A stretch of DNA of 37,244 nucleotides from Chloroflexota bacterium (GCA_035652535.1 DASRDP010000087.1:1-37244), one strand, 5' to 3'; positions 25,294 to 34,228 are shown, counted from the stretch's first letter. A program made the numbers and translations. Notes: generated from the sequence alone by a model not told the origin.

Positions 25294-25929
25294 CTACGGC
25301 GCGGCCTCGGGGCCCTTGTCGCGCCAGGCTTCGATGAACCGCGTAATCCGCGCCTCGTCGTAGTCGTCCATCGTGTCGATGCGCGTCCACGCCGTCAACG
25401 TGATCTTCGCGGGCAGGCCCTTGTACGGCGCGATGACGATCTTCGAGCTGTTCGGGAACAGCGGAAGCTTGTGGGTCGGCACATAGCGGTTGTAGAAGTC
25501 CTTGAGCTGTGCCACGAGATCAGGGCAGTCGCAGTCATACTGGATCATGATCCCGCCGTGCTCCAGGTTGTGGACCTGCGCCTCGTCGGGGATCTGGGTG
25601 TCGTAGATGCCCCAGTCCACGGGCGCTTCTCCCGCGATGTTCCAATGAGGACCGGACGTGGGAGGCTTGGAGTTGTATGCGACGTGCGCGGCGCCCTTGT
25701 CGATGTGGGTCTGCCCCTGGTTGGGCACCGGCTTGCCCGGCTGCGCCTGCACCGACTTCACCACGATGAACGACACGGCGGCGATAACGGCGATGGCCAC
25801 CACGCTCCAGATGACCATCTGCGTGTATTTTTTCCGCGTCTCCCGCTGTCGTTGCTGCTCGCGCGCGTGCATTCGGGCGGCCCGGCGGGAATTGACCTTC
25901 GCGGGTGCGGTTCGGTTGGATGCGGTCAT
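25294..25929 (-). CDS. DUF3105 domain membrane-anchored protein
   Basis: A 211-residue protein with a basic N-terminal tail, one membrane segment (residues 38-61, QMVIWSVVAIAVIAAVSFIVV) and an extracytoplasmic DUF3105 domain. The family hallmarks YNSKPPTSGPHW and VHNLEHGGIMIQYDC are clear. His residues in these motifs suggest a metal or heme-type site; the family function is unknown. ATG 25929 has GGAG nine bases upstream. It follows the VanW gene on the minus strand and is likely in the same transcript. Confidence 0.9.
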   Translation of the reverse strand: MTASNRTAPAKVNSRRAARMHAREQQRQRETRKKYTQMVIWSVVAIAVIAAVSFIVVKSVQAQPGKPVPNQGQTHIDKGAAHVAYNSKPPTSGPHWNIAGEAPVDWGIYDTQIPDEAQVHNLEHGGIMIQYDCDCPDLVAQLKDFYNRYVPTHKLPLFPNSSKIVIAPYKGLPAKITLTAWTRIDTMDDYDEARITRFIEAWRDKGPEAAP

Positions 25930-26006
25930 CGAGTGGCTCTCCTGGGTGGCTGCCGAGCGTCTTGACGGCGTCTCGCGCGCAGCGGGGGGCGTGGCGAGGA
26001 ATACTA

Positions 26007-27854
26007 CTACGCGGGCCCGGCGCCGTACAACACGACGTTGTGGGACGGAATGTAGTGGCTCTTGAGCTGCAGCGTTCGCGAGTCATCCCCCTGGGTGACC
26101 GTGCGCGTGACGACGACGTCGAACCCGTCCTGGGCTCCCTCCACCTGGAGCGACTTGCCGCTCGGCATCGTCGGCTCGGGCTGCCTGACCAGCGCGCGAT
26201 CGGTCGGGACGACATTTGAGACGACAGGGCCGTCGATCTGCACGTCCCAGGTCGGGATGGTGCCGTACAGGTCGAAGATCAGCGTAGACCCCTCCACGCG
26301 CGACTGAATGAGCAGATAGTCCGGCGTGGTATTGATGAACCGAAAATCCAGACCGTAGTCCTCGTCGACGGTGGCGTCGAGCCCCTTCATCCCGAGGGGC
26401 GGCTGGCCGTACGATGGGATCCAGTACAGGTGGGAGTGGCGCTCTTCGATCTGATAGCCCGCGTGGAAGACAGGGTGGAACAGCGTCGTTGCCACTTGGC
26501 AGATCCCACCCGCGACAGAGGGGATCGTCTGCGCGCCCGTTTTCGATAGCGTGATCCCCCAGCCTGTCTGGAACCCCGCCGCGAGGGTCGTCGGCCCCAC
26601 CTCTTTGTTGAACGAGAACATCTCGCCCGGCGGGATCACGGTGCCATTCAGCCGGGTCGCGGCGAGGGAGATGTTGTGAGCCTTCTCGGGAACAGACCCG
26701 GCGAACGAGGTCTTTCCCTCGCGAATCAGCTCGCGGATGCCGAGCTTGTCGGCGTCGCCGCTGGCGACGTTGGGCTGCGTCACAGTGAGCGCCAGGGGGA
26801 TGTTGCGGTCGTTCGAGAACAGATGCTCCCGGATCTGGGTCGCCACCGCCGACGGATCGACGCCGCGACCTTCCCGGCTCTCCCGGATCACCTTCAGGTT
26901 TCCGCCGTTCCAATCGAAGCGTGCGTCGATCGGCGCGCGACCGATCTCCGTAGAGACTCGATCCAATGTGTCCGAAATCGCCCTGATGTTGACCGACACC
27001 TGCGCCGGCTCGCCCGGAGCGCGCGCAAACGTCAACATGCGAGCGATCTGTTCCTGGTCCAGTGTCCACGTGCGATCTGCAAATGTCAGGGTGAGCGGAG
27101 CGCTCAGCGCGCGCTCAGCGCGGCGCTTGGCGTCCTGGAAGTCGGCCGTTGTTGCGCCCGGCGCCACCGGCTCCATCTCCAGATCGATGGCGGGCGGAAT
27201 GCGTGGACCGCTGAGCGCGCTGCGCACGGCCTGGACGCTCTCGGGCATGGCGAGCTGCGCTCCCTCCACCTCTGCCACGATGTTCACAGAGATTCCATCT
27301 CCCGAGTGGACCAGATCGATTCGCGCATCCTGGGCTGGGCGGTCCACCGCGGCGGCCACGACGCGAAGCGCTCGGGCGGCCTGATCGGCGTCGACCTCGA
27401 ACGCGGGCTCGGCGAAATCCTCTTCCGCCAGGATCGCGGTCCAGGGACCCATGACTCGCTGAAGAACGTTACCCTCGCGACCTACGAGGTACGCCTGGTC
27501 GAGCAGCGCGTCGGTATCGATGGTCATGCCGAGGTCGCGTGGGGATGACGGCCACTCCTGTCCCTCAACCCGCAGCGCGACCGGCTTCCGCAAGAGCGAC
27601 GACGCCGCCGCCTCGAGCAGTCCGCGTGCTTCTGTCTTCGTCCGACCGCTCAGATCCACGCCCAGAACGTGCACTCCCGCGGGGATGCGATCGGCGTACG
27701 CGAGCTGCACGCCAAATGTCGCCCCGAGGAAGAGCAGCGCGACGGTGGCGAGAACGCCGAGGACCGAGCGGGCAGACGGCACGGGGACCCGCAGCGCCAA
27801 CGGGCCCGGTGGCGACACAAATCGGCCGCGATGGAGGATGACCGCGCGCCGCAC
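26007..27854 (-). CDS. VanW family protein with peptidoglycan-binding-like domains
   Basis: A 615-residue membrane-anchored protein. After a basic N-terminal tail comes one membrane segment (SVLGVLATVALLFLGATFGVQLAY), then repeated YoaR-type putative peptidoglycan-binding domains (GVDLSGRTKTEARGLL) and a VanW domain near residues 390-540 (GEMFSFNKEVGP, AGGICQVATTLFHPVFHAGYQIEERHSH). The architecture is that of cell-wall-associated VanW/YoaR proteins; molecular function is not established. GTG 27854 is chosen because CAGGAG lies six bases upstream; GTG 27896 has none. A good promoter lies at 27990-28018, and DUF3105 follows downstream. Confidence 0.92.
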   Translation of the reverse strand: MRRAVILHRGRFVSPPGPLALRVPVPSARSVLGVLATVALLFLGATFGVQLAYADRIPAGVHVLGVDLSGRTKTEARGLLEAAASSLLRKPVALRVEGQEWPSSPRDLGMTIDTDALLDQAYLVGREGNVLQRVMGPWTAILAEEDFAEPAFEVDADQAARALRVVAAAVDRPAQDARIDLVHSGDGISVNIVAEVEGAQLAMPESVQAVRSALSGPRIPPAIDLEMEPVAPGATTADFQDAKRRAERALSAPLTLTFADRTWTLDQEQIARMLTFARAPGEPAQVSVNIRAISDTLDRVSTEIGRAPIDARFDWNGGNLKVIRESREGRGVDPSAVATQIREHLFSNDRNIPLALTVTQPNVASGDADKLGIRELIREGKTSFAGSVPEKAHNISLAATRLNGTVIPPGEMFSFNKEVGPTTLAAGFQTGWGITLSKTGAQTIPSVAGGICQVATTLFHPVFHAGYQIEERHSHLYWIPSYGQPPLGMKGLDATVDEDYGLDFRFINTTPDYLLIQSRVEGSTLIFDLYGTIPTWDVQIDGPVVSNVVPTDRALVRQPEPTMPSGKSLQVEGAQDGFDVVVTRTVTQGDDSRTLQLKSHYIPSHNVVLYGAGPA

Positions 27855-27989
27855 GCGAAACTCCTGCACGCCTCTGGTCAGGGTGGCTTGAATCACGCCG
27901 AGCGACGGCGAGCGCCCGCGGGGCTATGGACTGGTGGGATCGCCACGGACGGGCCAAAGGCACAGAAAACGGCATGAAACGCCAGAATC

Positions 27990-28018
27990 ATGATACAGAC
28001 CGTAACGGGGTCCAGCAA
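27990..28018 (-). promoter_or_regulatory. Promoter of the VanW-DUF3105 unit
   Basis: On the minus strand TTGCTG (28018-28013) and TATCAT (27995-27990) are separated by 17 bases. A start near 27983 leaves a leader of about 130 nt before GTG 27854. The rest of the 27855-28040 gap shows no gene. Confidence 0.6.
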
Positions 28019-28040
28019 TTTGAAGGAGTTCACAGGACCC

Positions 28041-28439
28041 TCACGGTTCTTCGCGCTCGTCCTGGCGCGTCCGCTCGATGCACACTTCGGAGCTCCCGAG
28101 AACGGCGCCCGCGATCGGTACGGACGGCTTACGGACGCGGACCTCGACGCTTTCCACCCGGGGGTGCTCAACCAGAATCCGCCGGCTGATCCGCTCGGCG
28201 ACGGTCTCGATGAGTGAGCAGGCCGGGCCGGTCACCACCTCGCGCACGATCTGGAACACCGCCGCGTAGTTGACGGTGTCGCCAAGCTCGTCGCTGGCGC
28301 CTGCGCGGCGGAGGTCCGCGCGAAGCTCCACGCTCACGACGAAGCGCTGCCCGAGGGCGCGCTCCTCCGGAAGCACTCCGTGGTTCGCGAAGAATTCCAT
28401 GTCGTTGAGGCGAATGCGGTCGATGGCTGCCTCCCTCAC
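28041..28439 (-). CDS. folB: Dihydroneopterin aldolase
   Basis: A 132-residue FolB, which cleaves dihydroneopterin to 6-hydroxymethyl-dihydropterin in folate synthesis. Typical features are DRIRLNDMEFFANHGVLPEERALGQRFVVSVEL at the start, DTVNYAAVFQIVREVV, SLIETVAERISRRIL (Glu active site) and VRVRKPSVPIAGAV (Lys). The start is GTG 28439, four residues before the family core; a TTG at 28544 would add 35 residues, while GGGAGG directly before an ATC codon leaves a small doubt. No other folate genes are adjacent. Confidence 0.9.
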   Translation of the reverse strand: MREAAIDRIRLNDMEFFANHGVLPEERALGQRFVVSVELRADLRRAGASDELGDTVNYAAVFQIVREVVTGPACSLIETVAERISRRILVEHPRVESVEVRVRKPSVPIAGAVLGSSEVCIERTRQDEREEP

Positions 28440-28548
28440 GCGGGCCTGCGCCTTGGTGCCCGCAGACCGGCTACTGGACGAGGATTGAGTCTCGATTTCC
28501 CCATAGTGTCCCAGCGCCGCCGTGTCGATCAAGCTCGATCCCAATCGC

Positions 28549-28577
28549 TTGCGTTACCTTCGCGCGCGAAGCATACT
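28549..28577 (+). promoter_or_regulatory. Promoter of the VOC gene at 28619
   Basis: TTGCGT (28549-28554) and CATACT (28572-28577) are separated by 17 bases, giving a leader of about 35 nt before ATG 28619. Confidence 0.5.
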
Positions 28578-28618
28578 CGTCAAATCGAACAGCCTGAGGC
28601 AATGCGAGGAGAAGCAGG

Positions 28619-29041
28619 ATGGCGCTCGTCACCGCAAAAGGGCTTGTCCACTTTTCGCTGCCCGCCAACGATGTGGAGGAGTCGCTGAAGTTCTATACCG
28701 AGGTCCTGGGAATGGAATACCGGGGCAAGGTAGGCGCCACCGGCCGCTGCGTGCGGGCGGGGGACGTGAACATCATCCTGGTGGGCCGCCCAAACGCGCG
28801 CCCCTTCGAGGAGCTGGAGGAGCACAACACGCAGCTCTGCCATCAGGCCTTTTACGTCTCGAGCGAAGACTACGATCGCGCGCTGGAGTCCTTCCAGGAG
28901 CACGGCGTCCGCGTTTCCAACGAGGAATACCGCAAGACCGGGACCTTCACGGGGCGCTCGTTCTATTTCTTCGATCCAACCGGCAACCGCCTCGAGATCA
29001 ACGATCCCCATCCGCCCTACTGGCCTGAGGACGCGAGATAG
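28619..29041 (+). CDS. VOC superfamily protein
   Basis: A 140-residue vicinal oxygen chelate protein. First module: GLVHFSLPANDVEESLKFYTEVLGM; second module: HQAFYVSSEDYDRALESFQEHG and FFDPTGNRLEI. Candidate ligands are H11, H75 and E126. The ATG has GGAG seven bases upstream and a good promoter at 28549-28577. Function is unknown. It is followed by a lipoprotein gene 26 bases later on the same strand, so a link to uptake of an organic substrate is possible but not shown. It is the third VOC gene of the window, and they differ strongly from each other. Confidence 0.87.
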   Translation: MALVTAKGLVHFSLPANDVEESLKFYTEVLGMEYRGKVGATGRCVRAGDVNIILVGRPNARPFEELEEHNTQLCHQAFYVSSEDYDRALESFQEHGVRVSNEEYRKTGTFTGRSFYFFDPTGNRLEINDPHPPYWPEDAR

Positions 29042-29067
29042 TCGGCGCGCGTCTCTGCGGTCCCGGA

Positions 29068-30810
29068 GTGGTGAGTCGACGCGGTCCCCGCCCGGTCCAG
29101 TTGCTGGTGGTGATCGCCTCGCTCGGCCTGCTTGCATGCAGCGCACCGCCCTCGCCGCAGACATCGCCCGGTGGCGCACCACGGGAGCCGAGGGGCGGCT
29201 CGATGACGCTCGCGGTCCTGAACACCGTGCCCACTATGGCGCCCCTCGGGAAAGCCTCCTCCTGGCGGAGCTTCTCCGAGTTGCACTCGGCCGCGCTGTT
29301 CAGCTCAGCGGACCACTCGCGTCGCCCGGTGCCGCGGCTGACGGAGCGCGTTCCATCCCTCGAGAACGGCGACATCGTGATCGAGGCCGACGGGAAAATG
29401 CGCGTCAGATACGTGCTTCGCGGCGATGTGACCTGGCAGGATGGTGTAGCGTTCACCGCCGACGACCTCGCCTTCACGTTTCAGGTCAGCAGTGACCCCG
29501 GGATTCCCTTCGGTCTGAAGAACTTCATTCGATTGATCGACAGCGTCGAGGCGCCGGACGATCGGACCTTCCAAATCACCTTCGCGGCGCCATACTACAA
29601 AGCCGATCGCCTGGGCCTCGAATCCTACTGGCCACTCCCTCGCCACATCCTCGGCCCTGCCTTTGACGCGTACCTGAGCAGCCACGATGCGGACGCCCTC
29701 ATGAACCTGCCGTACTGGACATCGGAGTACGTCAACCTCGGCCCGTTCGCAGTAGCTACCTTCGATCCAGCCGACACGATTACCCTCCGCGCCTACGACG
29801 GGTACTTCCTGGGACGACCCAAGCTGGACACGATCTACCTCAAAGTATTCAGCGACACGAATTCGCTGTACGCCAACATCCTCGCGGGTCAGGTAGACAT
29901 GTTTCTGGAGGACACCGTCAGCACAAATCAAGGGTTCGAGCTGGCGGATCGCTGGCGGCAGAGCGGCGAGGGCGCGGTGTACGTGCAGCCCGGCGCGTCC
30001 CGATACCTCTCTCCTCAGCTTCGCCCGGGCGTACAGATCGAGCCGACTGCGCTCGATCCAGTGATCCGTGGCGCCCTGTACATGGCCATCGATCGTGAGG
30101 CGCTTTCGGAGGCGCTGCAGGGCGGCCACCGCGAGTTGGCCGCCTATGAGATGCTGCCACCTGGCGATCCCCTCTACCCTGCTGTGAAAGACGCGCTGCG
30201 CGTGTACGGCTACGATCCGCAGCGTGCTCGATCGGTCCTTGCGGAGAACGGCTGGACCGCGGCCGCGGATGGACGCGTACGGGCGCCGGATGGCCGAACA
30301 TTTCGCGCGCCCCTGTGGGGCACCGGCGGGCGGGACCGCGATCAGGAGACGGCCGCGATCGCCGATACCTGGCGGCGGATCGGTCTGGAAACGGAAGAGG
30401 TGGTGATTCCCGCCACGCAGGTGCGCAATCCGGAGTATCGGTCCAACTTCCCCGGCTGGGAGGTCAGCTCAGCCGGCCATGGTGACGAGATCCTTCAGCA
30501 GATCGAGGGACCGGCCGCGAGCGCGGAGACGCGATGGACCGGGAACCGGCGGGGCTACCAGGACCCGCGAACGGACGAGTTGATCCACAGGTATCGGGCG
30601 AGTGTGTCGACCGACGAGCAGGTCCGAGCGATGAAAGCGATCAGCGACATCGTCGTCGATCAGCTCCCGTTCCTCATGCTTTACTTCACCCCGTATCAGG
30701 TCGGTGTCTCCAGCCGCGTTGTGGCGCTCGACGACTTCGACGGCGCCGGCGACTTCAGCATGGACTTCGGGACGTATACCCGCAACGCCCATCTGTGGCA
30801 GCCTCGCTGA
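29068..30810 (+). CDS. ABC transporter substrate-binding lipoprotein, family 5 (peptide/dipeptide type)
   Basis: A 580-residue extracytoplasmic binding lipoprotein. The signal peptide ends in a lipobox LLAC with lipidated Cys24. The body has the SBP family 5 signatures: LTERVPSLENGDIVIEADGKMRVRYVLRGDVTWQDGVAFTADDLAFTF, then LDTIYLKVFSDTNSLYANILAGQVDMF and a late VDQLPFLMLYF. The ligand may be a peptide, nickel or an opine. The GTG at 29068 follows a GGAG too closely to be a clear SD. No permease or ATPase genes are nearby, so it is an orphan component. Its stop abuts the stop of the convergent TAXI gene. Confidence 0.9.
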   Translation: MVSRRGPRPVQLLVVIASLGLLACSAPPSPQTSPGGAPREPRGGSMTLAVLNTVPTMAPLGKASSWRSFSELHSAALFSSADHSRRPVPRLTERVPSLENGDIVIEADGKMRVRYVLRGDVTWQDGVAFTADDLAFTFQVSSDPGIPFGLKNFIRLIDSVEAPDDRTFQITFAAPYYKADRLGLESYWPLPRHILGPAFDAYLSSHDADALMNLPYWTSEYVNLGPFAVATFDPADTITLRAYDGYFLGRPKLDTIYLKVFSDTNSLYANILAGQVDMFLEDTVSTNQGFELADRWRQSGEGAVYVQPGASRYLSPQLRPGVQIEPTALDPVIRGALYMAIDREALSEALQGGHRELAAYEMLPPGDPLYPAVKDALRVYGYDPQRARSVLAENGWTAAADGRVRAPDGRTFRAPLWGTGGRDRDQETAAIADTWRRIGLETEEVVIPATQVRNPEYRSNFPGWEVSSAGHGDEILQQIEGPAASAETRWTGNRRGYQDPRTDELIHRYRASVSTDEQVRAMKAISDIVVDQLPFLMLYFTPYQVGVSSRVVALDDFDGAGDFSMDFGTYTRNAHLWQPR

Positions 30811-31764
30811 CTAGGTGATGTAGCCGCGCTCCCGCCAGAAGCGCTCGGCAGCCGGATGAAGCGGCGCCGTGAGGGGCGCGTCCTCGGTGTCCAAGCACAT
30901 CCGCTCGAGGGGCAGCGGGCCGACGCCCTGCCACGGAATCCGCTCTTTGGAGGCTTCTAGCGCCGCGCAGCACGCGCGGACCAGATCGTCCGGCGCGTTC
31001 GCGTGGGTGAATATGGGCCATCCGCTGAAGTCGAGGGTGTCGACATCGCGCGAGAGGCCCGGATGGACGGACTTCTTGATGCGGGCCCGACGGAATCCCA
31101 TCGCCTCCATCTGCTGGAGGTGGGCCTCGTCGAGGCTCAGGAAGCGCATGCCCGCCTCGATGGCGCGATCCGCCCACTCGTCGACGGCCTCGTCGAAGAT
31201 CGCGTCGACGTCGCCTCGGACCACGGCGTCCACGTCGGGCGGGTACGGATGGTAGTGCATACTCCCGCCCCAGGAGACGATGTCGGCCAGTGAGAAGCCC
31301 AGCGCATTCAGCGCCTCGCCGGCAATGAAATACGTCGAGTGCTCGGCTTGGGACCGCATGGAGATCTTCAGCGGGTACTTTCGCTGGCGCAGCTCCGCGA
31401 GGGAGCGGATTCCGGTGCGCTCGTGGACTGCGAAGGCGAGTTGATCCAGGGATGGAATGACCGTGATGACCCGGACGGGAATCGGCTCCCGGAACGGTCC
31501 GTTGCCCCGAAGCGCCACCCCGAGCGGATTGGCTGGATTGATGATGGCGATCTGCGCCTCACCCCGCGCGACCAAGTCGATGCTGGACGGCGTGTCGCTG
31601 CCGTCCAGCGTCACGGTCCAGGGGTTCTTGCTGCCCTGCACCCGCAGCATGATGCGAGCTTGACGCGCGTCCCAGTTGCGCTCCCCGACCAGCTCGTAAG
31701 CCATCTCCAGCACCAGCCGCGAGCGCGTGACCACCGGCGGGACGTAGCGAGGTCTCTCGCGCAC
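30811..31764 (-). CDS. TAXI family TRAP-type solute-binding protein, no signal peptide
   Basis: A 317-residue protein of the TRAP-T-associated extracytoplasmic (TAXI) binding fold. Features are the SSIDLVARGEAQIAIINPANPLG segment, VRVITVIPSLDQLAFAVHERTGIRSLAELRQRK, and GDVDAIFDEAVDEWADRA. Most family members have a signal peptide; none is seen here, and the N-terminus is polar (VRERPRYVPPVVTRSRLVLEMA). The GTG at 31764 has GGAGG eight bases upstream. No TRAP membrane subunits lie nearby. A cytoplasmic sensor or enzyme derived from the TAXI fold is possible; this is inference. Confidence 0.82.
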   Translation of the reverse strand: MRERPRYVPPVVTRSRLVLEMAYELVGERNWDARQARIMLRVQGSKNPWTVTLDGSDTPSSIDLVARGEAQIAIINPANPLGVALRGNGPFREPIPVRVITVIPSLDQLAFAVHERTGIRSLAELRQRKYPLKISMRSQAEHSTYFIAGEALNALGFSLADIVSWGGSMHYHPYPPDVDAVVRGDVDAIFDEAVDEWADRAIEAGMRFLSLDEAHLQQMEAMGFRRARIKKSVHPGLSRDVDTLDFSGWPIFTHANAPDDLVRACCAALEASKERIPWQGVGPLPLERMCLDTEDAPLTAPLHPAAERFWRERGYIT

Positions 31765-31910
31765 GGTTGTTTCCTCCAATTTCAGCGTGAGCCGCTCATC
31801 GTGGCCGACGATGGCCGCACAATAGCAGATGTCGCGACACGGAGGCCATGGAGGTCGCGTTTGGGCGCGACGCGAGAAGCCTGTGGCGTATTCGAATCAG
31901 GAGAACCGCA

Positions 31911-33062
31911 TTGAAAGAGAGCGCCGGTCACTGGGTTGGCACATGGACTTCCACGCCCGCGCCGATCGAGACGATCGATCTCGTCGGTCGAACGGTGCGG
32001 ATGGCGCCGCGCGTCAGCATCGGCGGCTCGCGGCTGCGCCTGAGACTGTCGAACGCGTATGGTCCGAGCAGGTTGACCGTGGGCCCGATCCGGGTGGCGC
32101 TTCGCCTCGCCGGGGATGAGGCCGCCAAGGACTCGGTCAGACCGGTGACCTTCGGCGGATTGCCCGTGGCGACGATCCCGGCGGGCGCCCTCGCTGTGAG
32201 CGATCCAGTGGAGCTGGAAGTCCCGCCCCTTGCGGACCTGGCGGTGAGCGTCTACCTGCCTGCCGACATACCCGGCGATTTCTGTTTCACTGGCCACAGC
32301 AATTCGCGCCAGACGAGCTACATCTCCCCCGTCGGCTGCTTCGTCGACGAGCCGCGGCTGCCGGTCGGGGAAGCCACGCAGGCGGTTGCGCTCCTCAGCG
32401 CAGTCGAGGTCTGGGCGCCGCCCGACGTGGGCGGAATCGTCGCGTTCGGCGACTCGCTGACGGACGGCAACCTCTCGACGGTGGACGCCCATGCGCGCTG
32501 GCCGGACGAGCTCGCCCGGCGGCTGGCTGCGCGTCGGGGCGGCCGCCGGCTCGGCGTGATGAATCAGGGGTTCGGCGGGAACAGGATTCTGTTCGACACG
32601 CGCGCCGAGAGCGGATTACGGCGCTTCGATCGTGACGTCCTCGCTCAATCCGGCGTCACGCACGTCATCGTCCTGCTGGGAATCAACGATATTCGAAATC
32701 GAAACCAGAGGCCCTCAGAGGTGGTGACTGCCGAGGAGATGATCCGGGGGCTGGAGCAGCTCGTCATCCGTGCACACGCCCACGGGCTCAAGGTCTTGGG
32801 GGGGACCCTCCTGACCTTCGAGCACGAGACGTTCAACCCCGGTTTCTACACGCCGGAGGGGGAGGCCAAACGACAGGCCGTGAACGAGTGGATCCGAAGC
32901 AGCGGCGCATTCGACGCGGTTATCGACTTCGAAGGCGCGCTGCGCGACCCGTCACACCCAACGCGCATGCTCCCGATGTACGACTGCGGCGATCACCTCC
33001 ATCCCAGCGACGCAGGCTACCGGCGAATGGGCCAGATTATCGACCTGGCGCTGTTCGACTGA
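31911..33062 (+). CDS. SGNH/GDSL hydrolase family protein
   Basis: A 383-residue esterase/lipase-like protein. It begins with AGHWVGTWTSTP, a hallmark of this GDSL subgroup, then a beta-sandwich-like N-terminal region. The SGNH blocks are GDSLTDG (nucleophile Ser182), GFGGNR, LLGINDIRNRN and GDHLHPSDAGY (catalytic Asp/His). No signal peptide is seen. TTG 31911 is selected because GGAG lies seven bases upstream; ATG 31848 has a spacing of only two bases from its GGAGG. Substrate unknown. It is divergent from the TAXI gene. Confidence 0.88.
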   Translation: MKESAGHWVGTWTSTPAPIETIDLVGRTVRMAPRVSIGGSRLRLRLSNAYGPSRLTVGPIRVALRLAGDEAAKDSVRPVTFGGLPVATIPAGALAVSDPVELEVPPLADLAVSVYLPADIPGDFCFTGHSNSRQTSYISPVGCFVDEPRLPVGEATQAVALLSAVEVWAPPDVGGIVAFGDSLTDGNLSTVDAHARWPDELARRLAARRGGRRLGVMNQGFGGNRILFDTRAESGLRRFDRDVLAQSGVTHVIVLLGINDIRNRNQRPSEVVTAEEMIRGLEQLVIRAHAHGLKVLGGTLLTFEHETFNPGFYTPEGEAKRQAVNEWIRSSGAFDAVIDFEGALRDPSHPTRMLPMYDCGDHLHPSDAGYRRMGQIIDLALFD

Positions 33063-33067
33063 GGTTG

Positions 33068-33625
33068 TCACCTGTTTAAGCGTCGCGAGAGGGGCCCCGT
33101 CTCGGTCTGCGCCCCCCACGACTCAGAGCGCGGACGCTCCTCGGATGGCCGAGACTGCCAGCTCGGCTCGAACTTGCTACCGGGATCGACTTCGACCGGC
33201 TCGGATGCGCTGCGCAGCTCGCGGCGCAGGCGGCTGCTGGCGGCAAGCTCAGTTATGAGGTATCGCCGCTCGGGCTGTGGCGCCCCCGCGGCGAGGTGGA
33301 CGGTGATGACTCCGGGCTCCTGCACGATGCGGGTGAAGCTCGCACCCTCGCGATCCAGGTCCTGCCCAATGGTGCGCAGGAGCTCGGCAAGGCTGTCCTT
33401 CGGCTCACCGCGGAATGTGCCGCGCGATTGCTTCGCGACCTTCCGGAGCTCCTCCAGATTCTGGTCCTGATAGTGCCGGCGGTCGACGCCCAGCCCCTTC
33501 CGGTGCCAGGAGAGCCCGAGCACGTCGTCCTCGTTCGCTAGCTCGACGCGCTCCGCGAACTCCGCGTCGAGAAGACGCCCGACTGCCCGAAGCATGTCGG
33601 CGTGCTCTCCAGGCGCAATTGGCAT
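33068..33625 (-). CDS. Uncharacterised protein, 185 residues
   Basis: I do not recognise this soluble protein. It has an N-terminal helix (EHADMLRAVGRLLDAE), a central region EELRKVAKQSRGTFRGEPKDSLAELLRTIGQDLD, then a beta-strand pair (TRIVQEPGVITVHLAAG, RRYLITELA), and a polar C-terminus rich in Ser/Arg/Glu that looks disordered. ATG 33625 has GGAGG nine bases upstream; an upstream ATG at 33718 would add 31 unlikely residues. Its stop lies 5 bases from the convergent GDSL stop. It is divergent from the next gene. Confidence 0.72.
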   Translation of the reverse strand: MPIAPGEHADMLRAVGRLLDAEFAERVELANEDDVLGLSWHRKGLGVDRRHYQDQNLEELRKVAKQSRGTFRGEPKDSLAELLRTIGQDLDREGASFTRIVQEPGVITVHLAAGAPQPERRYLITELAASSRLRRELRSASEPVEVDPGSKFEPSWQSRPSEERPRSESWGAQTETGPLSRRLNR

Positions 33626-33778
33626 CTGCCACGTCCTCCACCGCGACGGCGCATTCTGGCCCAGCGCCGCGCATTTCCCAAACCGGCCGATTATTGCACC
33701 AGGAGGCCCCGGGCGCACAATCCGGCGCGAACGTGTACCCTATAGAGGGTAGACGCTGCGATGATGGAGGGTTCACGT

Positions 33779-34228
33779 TTGAATCAGAGTACGAAGGCAA
33801 TGGGAGGATACGAGGCAATCCTCCGTCAACAGCTGCGTCCCGGTGAGGTGCTAGACGGCGTATTCATGTCGGGACCAGATCTCACCGTCGCCATCACGTC
33901 GGACCGGCTCATGCTCATGGGCCCTTCCAGCTCGAACGGATGGGAGTTGAAGTGGATTCCTTGGCGCCTGCTCGCGGAGATGCTCCCCGATGAGTGCGAG
34001 GAATCGAGCGCGGAGGAGTCCGCCGTTCACCTTCGCTATGTGCTCCCCGGCTGGCCGAGCAGCCGCAAGGCGTCTCGCCGCGCCACCGACGAGGAGATAG
34101 CGGCCGGACCTGCAGAGCCGCCACAGGCGCCGTGCACTGACCTGTTTCTGAAGCTCCCATTGCACGGCAGCGAGATGGGGGCGCTGCTCAGGGCACGCCT
34201 CGCGCGCGCCCCATCGGCAACCCAATAA
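33779..34228 (+). CDS. Uncharacterised small protein with PH-like strand pattern
   Basis: A 149-residue protein of unknown function. LRPGEVLDGVFMSGPDLTVAITSDRLMLMG followed by WELKWIPWRLLAEM resembles the strand pattern of bacterial PH-like (YdcK/PH-domain) proteins, in which a binder signature SDRLML is typical, but the match is weak. TTG 33779 has GGAGG eight bases upstream. ATG 33761 is an alternative that lies 14 bases after a TATAGA (33741-33746) -10-like box. The 34229-34402 gap to the DEAD-box gene contains a TATAGT box but no gene. Confidence 0.65.
   Translation: MNQSTKAMGGYEAILRQQLRPGEVLDGVFMSGPDLTVAITSDRLMLMGPSSSNGWELKWIPWRLLAEMLPDECEESSAEESAVHLRYVLPGWPSSRKASRRATDEEIAAGPAEPPQAPCTDLFLKLPLHGSEMGALLRARLARAPSATQ

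Noticed and set aside
28041-28544. FolB starting at TTG 28544
   Set aside because: It would add 35 residues of Ser/Arg-rich sequence not seen in dihydroneopterin aldolases.
28644-28652. TTGTCCACT, similar to a DnaA box
   Set aside because: A single near-match inside a VOC coding region; no cluster of DnaA boxes and no AT-rich unwinding region next to it, so no oriC call.
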